A DNA stretch of 16,778 nucleotides from contig SKLD01000089.1 in assembly GCA_007123395.1 (NCBI GenBank), positions 1 to 16,778 of the forward strand. Direction: 5' to 3'. Every line of letters begins with the position of its first letter. The stretch's first letter is position 1. Made by a program: the position numbers and the translations under genes. Below, in pieces: positions 1 through 7,599 of this stretch. Source of the DNA: Opitutales bacterium. GTDB taxonomy: Bacteria > Verrucomicrobiota > Verrucomicrobiia > Opitutales > Oceanipulchritudinaceae. The notes beneath the pieces were generated by a model, which searched no databases, had not been told where the DNA came from, and saw nothing but the letters and a program-made list of their open reading frames with translations.

Positions 1-54
1 GAGAAGCTTGTCGCCAACACTGGCAACCCTCCCACTCTAGCGGAATCCACTTGA

Positions 55-186
55 GAAAACTACCCCAAAGGCTGCCAATCTTTACCCAATTTCGGACAAA
101 GGCCTTGAACACGGGCTCCACCAAACGGACGGGGCGGACGGGTGGTTCATTTTGGGTAAGGATTGTCCGGTTTGGGGGTAGTTTTC
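55..186. repeat. 35-nt imperfect inverted repeat upstream of gene A
   Basis: The left arm is 55-89 and the right arm 152-186, with 62 nt between them. Reading the left arm as its reverse complement, both arms begin TTGGGTAA, share GATTG, then TTTGGGG, and end TAGTTTTC. About 30 of 36 aligned columns match, with one extra base in each arm. The right arm ends 55 nt before the proposed start codon of gene A. It could be a paired operator or a long transcribed hairpin. A very weak promoter-like pair (TTTGGG at 171-176, TATCCT at 194-199, 17-nt spacing) overlaps the right arm, but I give it little weight. Confidence 0.65.
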
Positions 187-201
187 GCTTCGGTATCCTG
201 C

Positions 202-227
202 TAGGGTTAAGGGGAGATATTACCCTA
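202..227 (+). promoter_or_regulatory. Leader hairpin with an SD-like loop
   Basis: TAGGGTTAA (202-210) can pair with TTACCCTA (220-227), with one bulged base, around the purine-rich loop GGGGAGATA (211-219). The loop is the only Shine-Dalgarno-like sequence upstream of gene A, but it lies about 25 nt before the ATG at 242, which is too far for ordinary use. Either the gene is translated without a strong SD, or the structure matters for initiation. The function is inferred only. Confidence 0.3.
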
Positions 228-241
228 AAACTCAATACCTT

Positions 242-3200
242 ATGCATAAAAATGTTACTCCTCCCTATGGCCGGATATTTGGTCTGATGGCGGCAGCTTC
301 GATGCTGGCCATCGGCAGCTTGCAGGCCCAGATTCCCATCGATAATCCGGTGGCGACCCATTACGGCCCCGGCGGCTACCCGCTGTGGACCGACAACCTC
401 CGGTGGGACAATGTCATCGACATGTCCGCCTACGCCAATGGCGCGACGAACTTCGAGCGCTTCGAGAATGCCCGCGATGAACTCCACGCGCAGGGCGGTG
501 GCGTGCTCTACTACCCGGCGGGTGTCTATGAGTTTGAGATGCCCGACATGGGCTACGGCGCGGGCATCGGCCCGAAGAGCCGCGGCCTCATGCTGAAGAG
601 CGGGGTGGTCATCCGCGGGGCGGATCTGGCCCCTGGTGCGGATCAGGCCATTATCCGGGAGTCGATGGATAATGCCACTCCCGGGTTCAACAACGTCACC
701 CACAGCCTCGCGCCGCAGACGGTCTTCGTGTTTCAGACGCAGACGCGCGGGACGGATCCGGTGACGGACGTGCCCAACTCGGCCGGCGAGGTGCCGCGCG
801 ATTGGAACTTCATCGGCATGGTCCCCGGCGAGGGCGAAGCCCACGTCGGCGAGGTGCAAGACATCGGCGTGGTCAACGTGAAGCTCGACGGCGGTTTTGT
901 TTTCTGGGGCTTCCACACGCCCCGCTCGGCTACGCTCGACACCGGTTTCTGGCTACAAGGCTGGAAGAACAACTGGCCGCTCTTCGCCCCGGAGGAAGAC
1001 ACCTGGGCCAAGCGCGTGCCCGACGGCACCCATTACATGGACGCGATCAATGGTGGCTCTGGTTGGCACACCCCGGTGGAAGCGGGGGCGGGGCGCCTCA
1101 TCTTTGGCGTCTATTCGATCAATGGCGCGCCGTGGGACGATATGCTCAAATTAGACCAGCCATTTAGTGCAACTGCTGAATCCTTGTTGCCAGAGGATGC
1201 CTTCCACTCCTACCGCTACACCGGTCGCTTCACCGCCCATGGCACGGACATTTTCATCGGCAACAACGTGCTGGCCCGCCCGACCAAGAATTTTGTGCAC
1301 CGCATGCTGCAACGTAGGTGGCACGCCGGTCCGAACGCTCAGTACACCGTCCTGTTCGACTACTCCAACCACATTGGTGTGGATGTGAACAAGAGCAACT
1401 ACGGTGGACGTCAGGACAGCGAAACCGTTACCGGAGCTGACACTGGCTACCATTATCCCAATGTCATTGTGCGCGACAACTGGATCTTCAATCGCGGCAA
1501 CAAGGGCATGGATATAGCCGGTCAGTATCTGGTGCTTTACAACAATCACAATCAGCGCCTGCCGATCGGTGGTCACGGTGTGCCACGCGCGCTGATCCCG
1601 TTCGACTACATCACCAATCCCCAGTATTACATCGACAACGGATTGGTCCTCGAAACCGGGCTCGGCACGGCTATCAACCTGCAAGGAGTCTCCTTTGACG
1701 GTTGGTGGTGGACTGAGACGGTGAACGAACGCGACTTCATGTCCCGTGGCTATGATATCGGTGGTCGCAATATCTGGGTGCATCTGAACTCCGCCATCAA
1801 TCCCGGCTCCATGGGCAACGACGGCGAAGGCGTCATGGCGCAGCGCCACAATAACATTGAGACTTTCTCATGGGCCTTCACCAACAACCGGGTGGAAGTG
1901 CGTGCCACTGAGCCAGGCACCCCCGGCAAGTCCGGTACATGGAGCGGGGTTTACGATATGCATGCCGTCGGTTATTTGTGTTGGAAGGAATATGCTCCGA
2001 CAACCGGTTGGATTCTGGCGGCAGGTAACCATAATTGGATTTTAGATACCACAATTATGCCGAACCTCATGCCGGGTGGCAGGACGGATGCTCCGGTCTT
2101 TCGTCGCGACGGTGTCACCCCCGCCGTGCGCTACGCCGACTACCAGCCGATGCACACCGATCCGGTCAACCCGCCCATCAATGTGACGGGCTACGAATTG
2201 CCCGATCAAACAGGGATTGTCATCACATGGGAAGACGACTCCGACAATGAGCTGGGCTTCCGCGTGGAGCGACGCATGGGTGGAAGCCCATGGCAAGTGA
2301 TTGCCTATCGTCCGGCGCAAAATTTGGGTGCGAGTAAAAACAAGACCAGCCCCTACACCACCAGCTTGAGCGGAGCGGAGCTGAACCCACCCCGCTGGGT
2401 GGACTTCACCGCCAACGCGAATATGGGCCCGGAATACCGTGTGGTGGCTTTCAACTTGAATGACGACGACTCCACTGGCGTGAGTGAAACTTGGTTTGCC
2501 GATCCGGATGCGCTGAAGGTGTCTTTCCCGGATTTCCCCGACGATGAGGCATTCGTTACGAGTGGCTGGAGTTCCGCAGGTATCAACGTGGCCTCCGCAC
2601 CCGAAGATGGTGACGGTTCCCCGGTCTCTTACTCCTGGACCCAGCTCAGCGGCCCCGGAACCGTGACTTTCTCAGCGCCATCCTCTTCCAGCACCAACAT
2701 GACCTTCAGCACCGTGGGTATCTATCGGGTCCGGGTTACGGTATCGGATGCCACTTACTCGACTGGCCGCGATCTGACTGTTTTCGCCGGGGAGCCGCTT
2801 TCGTTCATCTCCCATCCGGAAAGTCAGGGTATCCTGTTGAATCATCCCGTGACCTTCTCGGTCAGTGTCAGCGGCAGCGAAACGGTCAGCTATCAGTGGT
2901 ACAAGGACGGTGTGGCCATACCAGACGCCAACGCTGCTGCCTATACCATCGCCAGTGTGCAGTTGGCAGACGCTGCGACTTACACGGTTGTGGCAACCAA
3001 TCCTGTGGGTTCGGTGCAAAGCAATGGGGCGGTGTTGACTGTTAACAGCGCTCCAATCTTCCTGTCGCAGCCGCAAAGCCGGACTGCGGCAGTGAATTCC
3101 GCTGTGACCCTGTCCGTGGAGGTGAGTGCCAATCCCAGCCCGAGCTTCCAATGGTATCTCGATGGCAACCCGGTGCCCGGCGGCGACGGTCCCGAGCTGG

Positions 3201-4177
3201 TCATCAACCCCGTCACGCTGGCTGCGGCGGGCGACTACCATGTTGTCGTGAGCAATATCCACGGCACGGAGCAGAGCGCAACCGCCACCCTCACCGTGAG
3301 AACGATTGACCGCTACCTGATTGCGTGGTCTGACCAAGCGTATACCCTCGACCCGGCGGGACGGGTTTGGCAGAGCTTCAGTATGCGCACGGGTGGATCA
3401 AACAGCCCGCCTCTTGTGATCAGTGAGGCGGCCTTGGTCAACATCAATGGCGATGGCTCAATGGGATTGACCTACTCCCAGGACTCTTCGGTGAGCGTCG
3501 TCGGCTTTCGCCCGGCAGACGACGTCCCACCCGCGCTTTTCACCAGTCCGGATGGTAGCGGGAATCCCATCCCCGACTGGTTCGATGCCAATGAGGGGGC
3601 ACAGAGGGCTGTGTTTGCCGTAAATCAGGAAAACGGCTACTTTGATCACACGATCAGCGGTTTTCATCCCGATGACACCGTGACCTTCGAATTTGTCCTC
3701 CGCCGCGACGGTAGCGGCAGCCGTCCTGTTACGCTGCTGCAAAACCCGGGAGAAGCCGATGAAGTGATCCTGCTCAGCCAAGCTTCCACGAATAGCCAGC
3801 CATTCTATCCGAAAACCGCCACCCTCACCGGGTCAGCGAGCTACACCTTCCGGCTCGTGAGCAATGTGGATAATTGGGCGGGGGCCATCAACGCCATGTC
3901 TTTTGAGGTGGCGTATGCCCCCCGTCTCAGTGCAGAGCCCGAGGCTCCTGTGGCAGGGGTGGTGTTTGGCCCGCACACGGGCGGAACCGCTAAATTGGAC
4001 TTCCCGACTCAGATCGGGATGACCTACCAACTGCAGGTTTCCACCGATCTGGTGAACTGGGCTGATGTGCCTGCGGCATCGGTCACCGGCAACGGGGGCA
4101 CCATGTCCTTCGTCGACCTGCTGATGCCCGACTCCATCGATCCGAAGTTGTTCTACCGCATCGCCGTTTCCAATTAA
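242..4177 (+). CDS. Secreted multidomain right-handed beta-helix protein (gene A)
   Basis: This 1311-residue protein probably binds or cleaves a polysaccharide outside the cytoplasm; the substrate is unknown. Residues 1-29 form a signal peptide (hydrophobic run around LMAAASMLAIG, cleavage likely after LQA). Residues about 45-630 resemble the pectate-lyase/GH28-type beta-helix fold: GGGVLYYPAGVYEF near 84-98, then VVIRGAD, VQDIGVVNVKLDG and NVIVRDNWIFNRG. Then come an Fn3-like module (about 640-757), a PKD-like module (760-850), two Ig-like modules (851-1020, each with QWY and AAxY/GDYxVV patterns), a module starting RYLIAW (about 1024-1225) also found in gene C, and a tail with YQLQVSTDLVNW ending FYRIAVSN. 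The ATG at 242 is chosen because it places a complete signal peptide at the start; no good SD precedes it. Base composition seems to become less GC-rich from about 1145 onward, which could mark a mosaic join. Catalytic residues could not be assigned. The gene stands alone with its own terminator. Confidence 0.9.
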   Translation: MHKNVTPPYGRIFGLMAAASMLAIGSLQAQIPIDNPVATHYGPGGYPLWTDNLRWDNVIDMSAYANGATNFERFENARDELHAQGGGVLYYPAGVYEFEMPDMGYGAGIGPKSRGLMLKSGVVIRGADLAPGADQAIIRESMDNATPGFNNVTHSLAPQTVFVFQTQTRGTDPVTDVPNSAGEVPRDWNFIGMVPGEGEAHVGEVQDIGVVNVKLDGGFVFWGFHTPRSATLDTGFWLQGWKNNWPLFAPEEDTWAKRVPDGTHYMDAINGGSGWHTPVEAGAGRLIFGVYSINGAPWDDMLKLDQPFSATAESLLPEDAFHSYRYTGRFTAHGTDIFIGNNVLARPTKNFVHRMLQRRWHAGPNAQYTVLFDYSNHIGVDVNKSNYGGRQDSETVTGADTGYHYPNVIVRDNWIFNRGNKGMDIAGQYLVLYNNHNQRLPIGGHGVPRALIPFDYITNPQYYIDNGLVLETGLGTAINLQGVSFDGWWWTETVNERDFMSRGYDIGGRNIWVHLNSAINPGSMGNDGEGVMAQRHNNIETFSWAFTNNRVEVRATEPGTPGKSGTWSGVYDMHAVGYLCWKEYAPTTGWILAAGNHNWILDTTIMPNLMPGGRTDAPVFRRDGVTPAVRYADYQPMHTDPVNPPINVTGYELPDQTGIVITWEDDSDNELGFRVERRMGGSPWQVIAYRPAQNLGASKNKTSPYTTSLSGAELNPPRWVDFTANANMGPEYRVVAFNLNDDDSTGVSETWFADPDALKVSFPDFPDDEAFVTSGWSSAGINVASAPEDGDGSPVSYSWTQLSGPGTVTFSAPSSSSTNMTFSTVGIYRVRVTVSDATYSTGRDLTVFAGEPLSFISHPESQGILLNHPVTFSVSVSGSETVSYQWYKDGVAIPDANAAAYTIASVQLADAATYTVVATNPVGSVQSNGAVLTVNSAPIFLSQPQSRTAAVNSAVTLSVEVSANPSPSFQWYLDGNPVPGGDGPELVINPVTLAAAGDYHVVVSNIHGTEQSATATLTVRTIDRYLIAWSDQAYTLDPAGRVWQSFSMRTGGSNSPPLVISEAALVNINGDGSMGLTYSQDSSVSVVGFRPADDVPPALFTSPDGSGNPIPDWFDANEGAQRAVFAVNQENGYFDHTISGFHPDDTVTFEFVLRRDGSGSRPVTLLQNPGEADEVILLSQASTNSQPFYPKTATLTGSASYTFRLVSNVDNWAGAINAMSFEVAYAPRLSAEPEAPVAGVVFGPHTGGTAKLDFPTQIGMTYQLQVSTDLVNWADVPAASVTGNGGTMSFVDLLMPDSIDPKLFYRIAVSN

Positions 4178-4208
4178 TATCTGTCCCCCGCACAGTTATT
4201 GAACCTTT

Positions 4209-4245
4209 AGTGCCATGCCCGTTCGGAGGGCATGGCACTTTTTTT
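4209..4245 (+). terminator. Intrinsic terminator of gene A
   Basis: A perfect 12-bp stem, AGTGCCATGCCC (4209-4220) with GGGCATGGCACT (4228-4239), closes a 7-nt loop and runs into seven T residues (4239-4245). It lies 31 nt after the gene A stop codon. The opposite strand has no T run after the stem, so it should act mainly on plus-strand transcripts. Confidence 0.93.
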
Positions 4246-4333
4246 GGCGAATATCAGTTCCGCGAAACGGCGAGCACACTTTTCCATGGTGTGAAAAGGA
4301 GGCGGACACCGCTTAGCCCAAGGCCGGTCTTGG

Positions 4334-4543
4334 TTACGGGCATTTGCCCCCGCCGCACCGGTCACAAAAGACCCGGCCGGTCCCGCCGGCGGTGATGTCG
4401 GCGCCCTTGGCACGCACGGTGTTGGATATCGTCGCGCCGATGCTGTTGACAAAGTTGGGTGCGAACTCCTGCCGCCGCAGCGCATCGCCGGTCACCGGGT
4501 CGTAGCGGAGAAAGGTGATGGCGTAAGCCGAGGCGATATTCAA
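4334..4543 (-). CDS. Doubtful short reading frame or gene fragment
   Basis: A 69-codon frame from a TTG at 4543 reads AITFLRYDPVTGDALRRQEF in its middle and ends in a cysteine cluster, CDRCGGGKCP (C-x2-C-x4-C). It begins 10 nt after the stop of the regulator gene and stays open upstream into the regulator's 3' end. The composition looks protein-like rather than random, and the sequence GNHQF just before the TTG could continue the same protein. I do not recognise the family. It may be the 3' remnant of a gene whose front was lost when the regulator arrived, or simply a chance frame. No SD or ATG supports it. Confidence 0.2.
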   Translation of the reverse strand: MNIASAYAITFLRYDPVTGDALRRQEFAPNFVNSIGATISNTVRAKGADITAGGTGRVFCDRCGGGKCP

Positions 4544-4553
4544 GAACTGGTGA

Positions 4554-5711
4554 TTACCCGACGCCCTTGCGTGCCTGCCCCGGCGTCCTGTTGAAGGTTC
4601 TTTTAAAGGCAGCGTTGAATTGGCTCTGTTTTGAAAAACCCGCCAGAGAAGCTATCCTACCAAAGGAAAGGCTTGTGCCGACGACTCGCTCGTAAGCCCT
4701 TCGCATGCGTGCGGATTGTATAGCCTTACGCGAAGTTTGACCGATTGCCCTCACCAGATGGCGCTCAAGGCTCCTGCGTGAGATACCAAAAAAAGAGGCC
4801 ATGCTATCGCTGTCCAAATCACCATCTATATTATCCTGTATGTATGAAATCATACGGGCGATCATTGGGTCGTCTGTGGCCGTGGCACTGGATGATCTTC
4901 TCTCGACAATTTTGATCGGTGGCACTTTTAACTCAAAGCCCTGCGGGGCTTTTCCTGATTGCGTGAACAGGAGTTTCACTGCCTGCTCGCCTATCCGATG
5001 AAAGTCGTTTCGAACACTGGAGAGCGGAATGTGCGAAATTTCACAGAGGAGGTCATCGTCGTCCACTCCGATAATGGACAACCGTTCGGGCACATCTATG
5101 CCAGCAGCGTCAGCGGAAGCGAGAATGTGCCGGGCCCGCTGATCATTACAAGCAAACACGGCACACGGTTTAGGCAACTCGATCAGCTTCGGGGCTGTAA
5201 ATTCAATCATACTCTCCCGGCGCTCTGCGGGTGGGGTAATGTCCACAAGTACGTTGACGCCACGCGCATTCAAAGCATTGGCAAATCCATGAAATCGTCT
5301 GATGGAAAATGCAGTTTCCGGAAACCCGGCAAAAGCGAAATTTCTATAGCCCCGGACCCCAAAAAAATCCGCCACCAACTCTCCGCAAGCTTCGTCATCA
5401 TTGTGGATCCAAATAGTTGATTTTGGCGGCTCCCAACTCGACACGTTTACAGTAGGAACACCGAGTTCATGCAATCTCGCGAGTGCGGCGGCATGTTTGG
5501 GGTAAAACTGACCAATGATACCCACCCAATGAGGCTGACTGGACGCTCTGAACACAGAATCATTCAGCTGTTCGTCGGTTGCCAGCAGAACCGAACGCCA
5601 TCCGGTGACAGTTCGATTCGCATGGAAAACACCCTTGGCAATCGCACGCCCCCAATGCAGGCTCACCTCCAGGAACAACGCCAATCGGGGCATTTGCATG
5701 TATTCCGGCAT
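4554..5711 (-). CDS. XylR-family transcriptional regulator (sugar-binding domain plus AraC HTH)
   Basis: A cytoplasmic DNA-binding regulator of 385 residues, close to the usual length of XylR-type proteins (E. coli XylR is 392). Residues about 7-275 form a LacI/GalR-type periplasmic-binding-protein domain: PRLALFLEVSLHWGRAIAKG at the front, then CAVFACNDQRARHIL and LSIIGVDDDDLLCEISHIPL. Residues about 282-382 are an AraC-type domain with two helix-turn-helix units, one in DSDSMASFFGISRRSLERHL and one in IASLAGFSKQSQFNAAFKR, followed by NRTPGQARK. The family typically responds to a monosaccharide and activates catabolic genes nearby. The ligand and targets here are unknown; gene A (convergent) and the C-B pair are the obvious candidates. 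ATG codons at 5699 and 5693 are possible alternative starts, because family homology begins at about residue 7 and no clear SD precedes any of them. The gene looks less GC-rich than genes B and C, so acquisition by transfer is possible. Confidence 0.93.
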   Translation of the reverse strand: MPEYMQMPRLALFLEVSLHWGRAIAKGVFHANRTVTGWRSVLLATDEQLNDSVFRASSQPHWVGIIGQFYPKHAAALARLHELGVPTVNVSSWEPPKSTIWIHNDDEACGELVADFFGVRGYRNFAFAGFPETAFSIRRFHGFANALNARGVNVLVDITPPAERRESMIEFTAPKLIELPKPCAVFACNDQRARHILASADAAGIDVPERLSIIGVDDDDLLCEISHIPLSSVRNDFHRIGEQAVKLLFTQSGKAPQGFELKVPPIKIVERRSSSATATDDPMIARMISYIQDNIDGDLDSDSMASFFGISRRSLERHLVRAIGQTSRKAIQSARMRRAYERVVGTSLSFGRIASLAGFSKQSQFNAAFKRTFNRTPGQARKGVG

Positions 5712-6383
5712 GGTAAGGAAATGAAACTCAGGGTCCGCCGGTGCAAATCAAATCCAAAGGTTGTTGAGCCATGTCGGGCAGTGAACTCCTCCGCGACTGG
5801 CTAGGGTGCCGCCAAAACTATCGGCGCTACTTCACGCGCCAAAAGTCCGGAGAACGCCCGTCAGTGCAACGGAGCCAACGGGAAGGTAACAGGTGACCGC
5901 AAGGTCGAAGGCGCGACGGTAGACCGGTTGATTTATCGCCGGACCGCGACGGAGCGGCGGCCACGCATTCCCGTGCGCCCCCGGCGACGAGGCAAGCCCG
6001 CGAAGGTTTTGAATGCTCGCCTCCGCTGTGGGTCGACCGCTGAAGCCGCCCGACTACGGCAGAAGGTTGCCAGCCGGCTTCGCGTCCTCGTACCCTTGAT
6101 GGCGATTTGCCCGCGTCCGCGGGTCGAAGAGCGGACATGGGCTTCGCGGGTATCGCCGCGAGCGGCTCGGCACCTGTCCGCGTCCGCGGCGAGGGGGCAG
6201 CGTCCGCATGGGAGCAGGCTGGCTGCGGGCGGAGGGTTGGCGCAAAGACGACGCCTCCGCCGTGGCCGGGGACAGAAATGTCCCCTCTCCGATGCAAACT
6301 TCACGGATTATGCGGGTTGGCGGGCGACCGGTGGTTTCATGTTATGCGGTTCACCCGAGCGCGCCCGGGATGCTAGCGCTTGT
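5712..6383. other. Non-coding GC-rich intergenic region
   Basis: No convincing gene is seen here. Open frames exist on both strands, but they are rich in Arg, Ala, Pro and Gly, overlap one another and match no family I know. The first 110 nt should contain the regulator's promoter, but I find no clear -35/-10 pair. Inside are a near-palindrome CCCGCG-TC-CGCGGG (6110-6123), a 7-bp inverted repeat GCGGACA/TGTCCGC (6131-6137 and 6175-6181), and the GAAA-loop hairpin listed separately. Confidence 0.6.
6268..6285. repeat. REP-like hairpin with a GAAA loop
   Basis: GGGGACA (6268-6274) pairs perfectly with TGTCCCC (6279-6285) around GAAA. As RNA on the plus strand this is a 7-bp stem capped by a GNRA-type tetraloop. 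Short palindromes of this form occur as REP elements in many bacteria, but no REP-associated transposase is present here, so the REP label is an inference. Confidence 0.5.
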
Positions 6384-6421
6384 AAAAAAATCCCCGCTGA
6401 TAAGCCGCTCCGCCGCGGTTT
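6384..6421. repeat. Partial copy of the composite intergenic repeat
   Basis: This segment has an A run, then TCCCCGCT, a short variable stretch, AAGCC, and CTCCGCCGCGGTTT. It matches the core of the composite repeat found at 6515-6600 and 7277-7422. It lacks the flanking CTCTGTG-type arms and the right-hand part, so it is a truncated or diverged copy. Confidence 0.7.
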
Positions 6422-6467
6422 CTCGACATCCGCATCCCGGCCCAGCCGCCTTGGCGGCGGGCTGTTT

Positions 6468-6497
6468 ATCAGTGTTCATCAGTGTCCATCAGTGGTT
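6468..6497. repeat. Three tandem 10-nt units
   Basis: The units ATCAGTGTTC, ATCAGTGTCC and ATCAGTGGTT stand head to tail at 6468-6477, 6478-6487 and 6488-6497. The 10-nt period resembles that of the CTCTGTG-like arms of the neighbouring composite repeat and may belong to the same class of intergenic sequence. Confidence 0.7.
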
Positions 6498-6514
6498 GAA
6501 CCTGCGGTTGGAAG

Positions 6515-6600
6515 GCCTTTGCGCTCTTTGCGTTCTTCGCGGTTGAAAAATCCCCGCTCGAAAGCCTCTCCGCCGCGGTTTTTTTTCAACACAGAGGGCT
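6515..6600. repeat. Composite repeat, interrupted copy: left half
   Basis: This matches 7277-7362 of the uninterrupted copy. A GCCTTTGCG-type arm is followed by an A run with CCCGCT, then AAAGCCTCTCCGCCGCGG, a T run, and a CACAGAGG-type arm. The half stops exactly at the 3' boundary of the group II intron (6601) and resumes at 7207. Together the two halves total 147 nt, against 146 nt in the uninterrupted copy. Confidence 0.85.
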
Positions 6601-6654
6601 GTAGAGTAGAGAGCAGCGGGCGGGGGTTGCCCAAACCCGCTGCTCCCCCTCTTC
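6601..6654 (-). ncRNA. Group II intron domain VI and 3' splice site
   Basis: Directly after domain V, AGCAGCGGG pairs with CCCGCTGCT around a G/C-rich loop. The 3' strand then runs into CTCTACTCTAC. The A seven nucleotides from the end is at the usual distance for the branch-point adenosine. The intron ends ...CTAC, and the downstream exon begins AGCCCTCTGTG. Confidence 0.8.
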
Positions 6655-6687
<33 letters not shown>

Positions 6688-7206
6688 TCCTGTGAACATT
6701 CCCAAGCCGTGGCTTGCTCTGCGTCCATCCCTGCTGAGGCATATAGTTTCCGTAGAGGGGCCAATGGCCAAGCGGATGCGTTCAGCCCGAATCGTTGCAC
6801 GTTCACAGCAGATCCCCTTCGCTCCAGACGGGTTAGGCCCTTCCCCGCTACTATGGGATCGTCCGACTCCCGCCGCGGCGTTGCCACCGACGACGGGCCT
6901 CTCAGGTTCCTCGACTTCTCTTTTCCCACGCGCTGTCTCCAGACACCCCGGGGAGCCCGACGATTGCACTCAGGTGTCGCTTCGTCGCCGGTTGCAGACT
7001 TCACCACCTCTGGAAGGATGGTCGCTCCCACATAGTGTAACGAGGCCGAATCGAGTTCACTTGCGTTACGGCTCGCGGGTTCGCCGCGCCGGGCTTCGGC
7101 TTGGGGATTACTCCTTTCACCGCCGGGTTGGCTACATGATGGACACCTATTTGTCATGATGATAACGTTTCATATCATTAGAGAAGCCAGGCTTCGCCTG
7201 ACGCAC

Positions 7207-7267
7207 CAGAGGGACACAGAGGGATGGACGGCGTTGGGGATTCGGCCGATGTTCAACCACGGATTCC
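7207..7267. repeat. Composite repeat, interrupted copy: right half
   Basis: The right half begins CAGAGGGACACAGAGGG, directly at the intron 5' boundary, and continues to GGATTCC. Its last 51 nt (7217-7267) match 7372-7422 at 50 of 51 positions, so the two copies are recent or kept similar. The CAGAGG at 7207-7212 is the complement of the proposed IBS1 of the intron. Confidence 0.85.
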
Positions 7268-7276
7268 GGATAAAAA

Positions 7277-7422
7277 GCCTCTGTGATCCTCAGTGATCTC
7301 TGTGGTAAAATTGTTCCCGCTGCAAAGCCTCTCCGCCGCGGTTTTTTTCACCACAGAGGTCTCAGAGGACGCAGAGGGATGGGCGGCGTTGGGGATTCGG
7401 CCGATGTTCAACCACGGATTCC
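7277..7422. repeat. Composite repeat, uninterrupted (empty-site) copy
   Basis: This 146-nt copy contains a CTCTGTG-type arm (7278-7306), a core with CCCGCT and AAAGCCTCTCCGCCGCGG, a T run, an inverted ACCACAGAGG-type arm (7350-7377), and a right part ending GGATTCC. The two arms pair at about 24 of 29 positions, so a transcript could fold into a long imperfect hairpin with a loop of about 43 nt. No protein is encoded. It serves as a natural empty site for the adjacent intron. Confidence 0.85.
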
Positions 7423-7467
7423 CGAAAATGCGCTTGCCGATTTCCGGCTAAACGTGCGTCGAGCGTA

Positions 7468-7490
7468 GTCGCGGTGCTTCAGCCCGCGAC
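7468..7490. repeat. 7-bp stem hairpin
   Basis: GTCGCGG (7468-7474) pairs with CCGCGAC (7484-7490) around a 9-nt loop. It lies between the composite repeat and the end of gene B. No T run follows on either strand, so it is not a standard intrinsic terminator. Confidence 0.5.
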
Positions 7491-7559
7491 CGCGGGGCGT
7501 GGGGCCGGACGTGCGTGCTGGGCGATGCGACGCCCCCCGGATTGGCGGCAGCTGCGGAT

Positions 7560-7582
7560 GTCCGGCGATGAATCAGCCGGAC
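7560..7582 (-). other. Hairpin just downstream of gene B
   Basis: GTCCGGC (7560-7566) pairs perfectly with GCCGGAC (7576-7582) around a 9-nt loop, 17 nt after the gene B stop codon on the minus strand. No U run follows on the minus strand, so it is at most a weak or Rho-assisted terminator or an mRNA 3'-end stabiliser. Confidence 0.45.
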
Positions 7583-7599
7583 TACATTAACCCTAGCCA

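Noticed and set aside
51..287. 78-codon frame with a non-ATG start before gene A
   Set aside because: It spans the inverted repeat and overlaps the start of gene A; no SD and no recognisable product.
6468..6497. Short CRISPR-like array
   Set aside because: Units are 10 nt and directly adjacent, with no spacers and no cas genes in the window.
6974..6978. GACAC as an EBS2 pairing with GTGTC of the upstream exon
   Set aside because: It lies downstream of the proposed EBS1, the reverse of the usual EBS2-EBS1 order, and five bases can match by chance.
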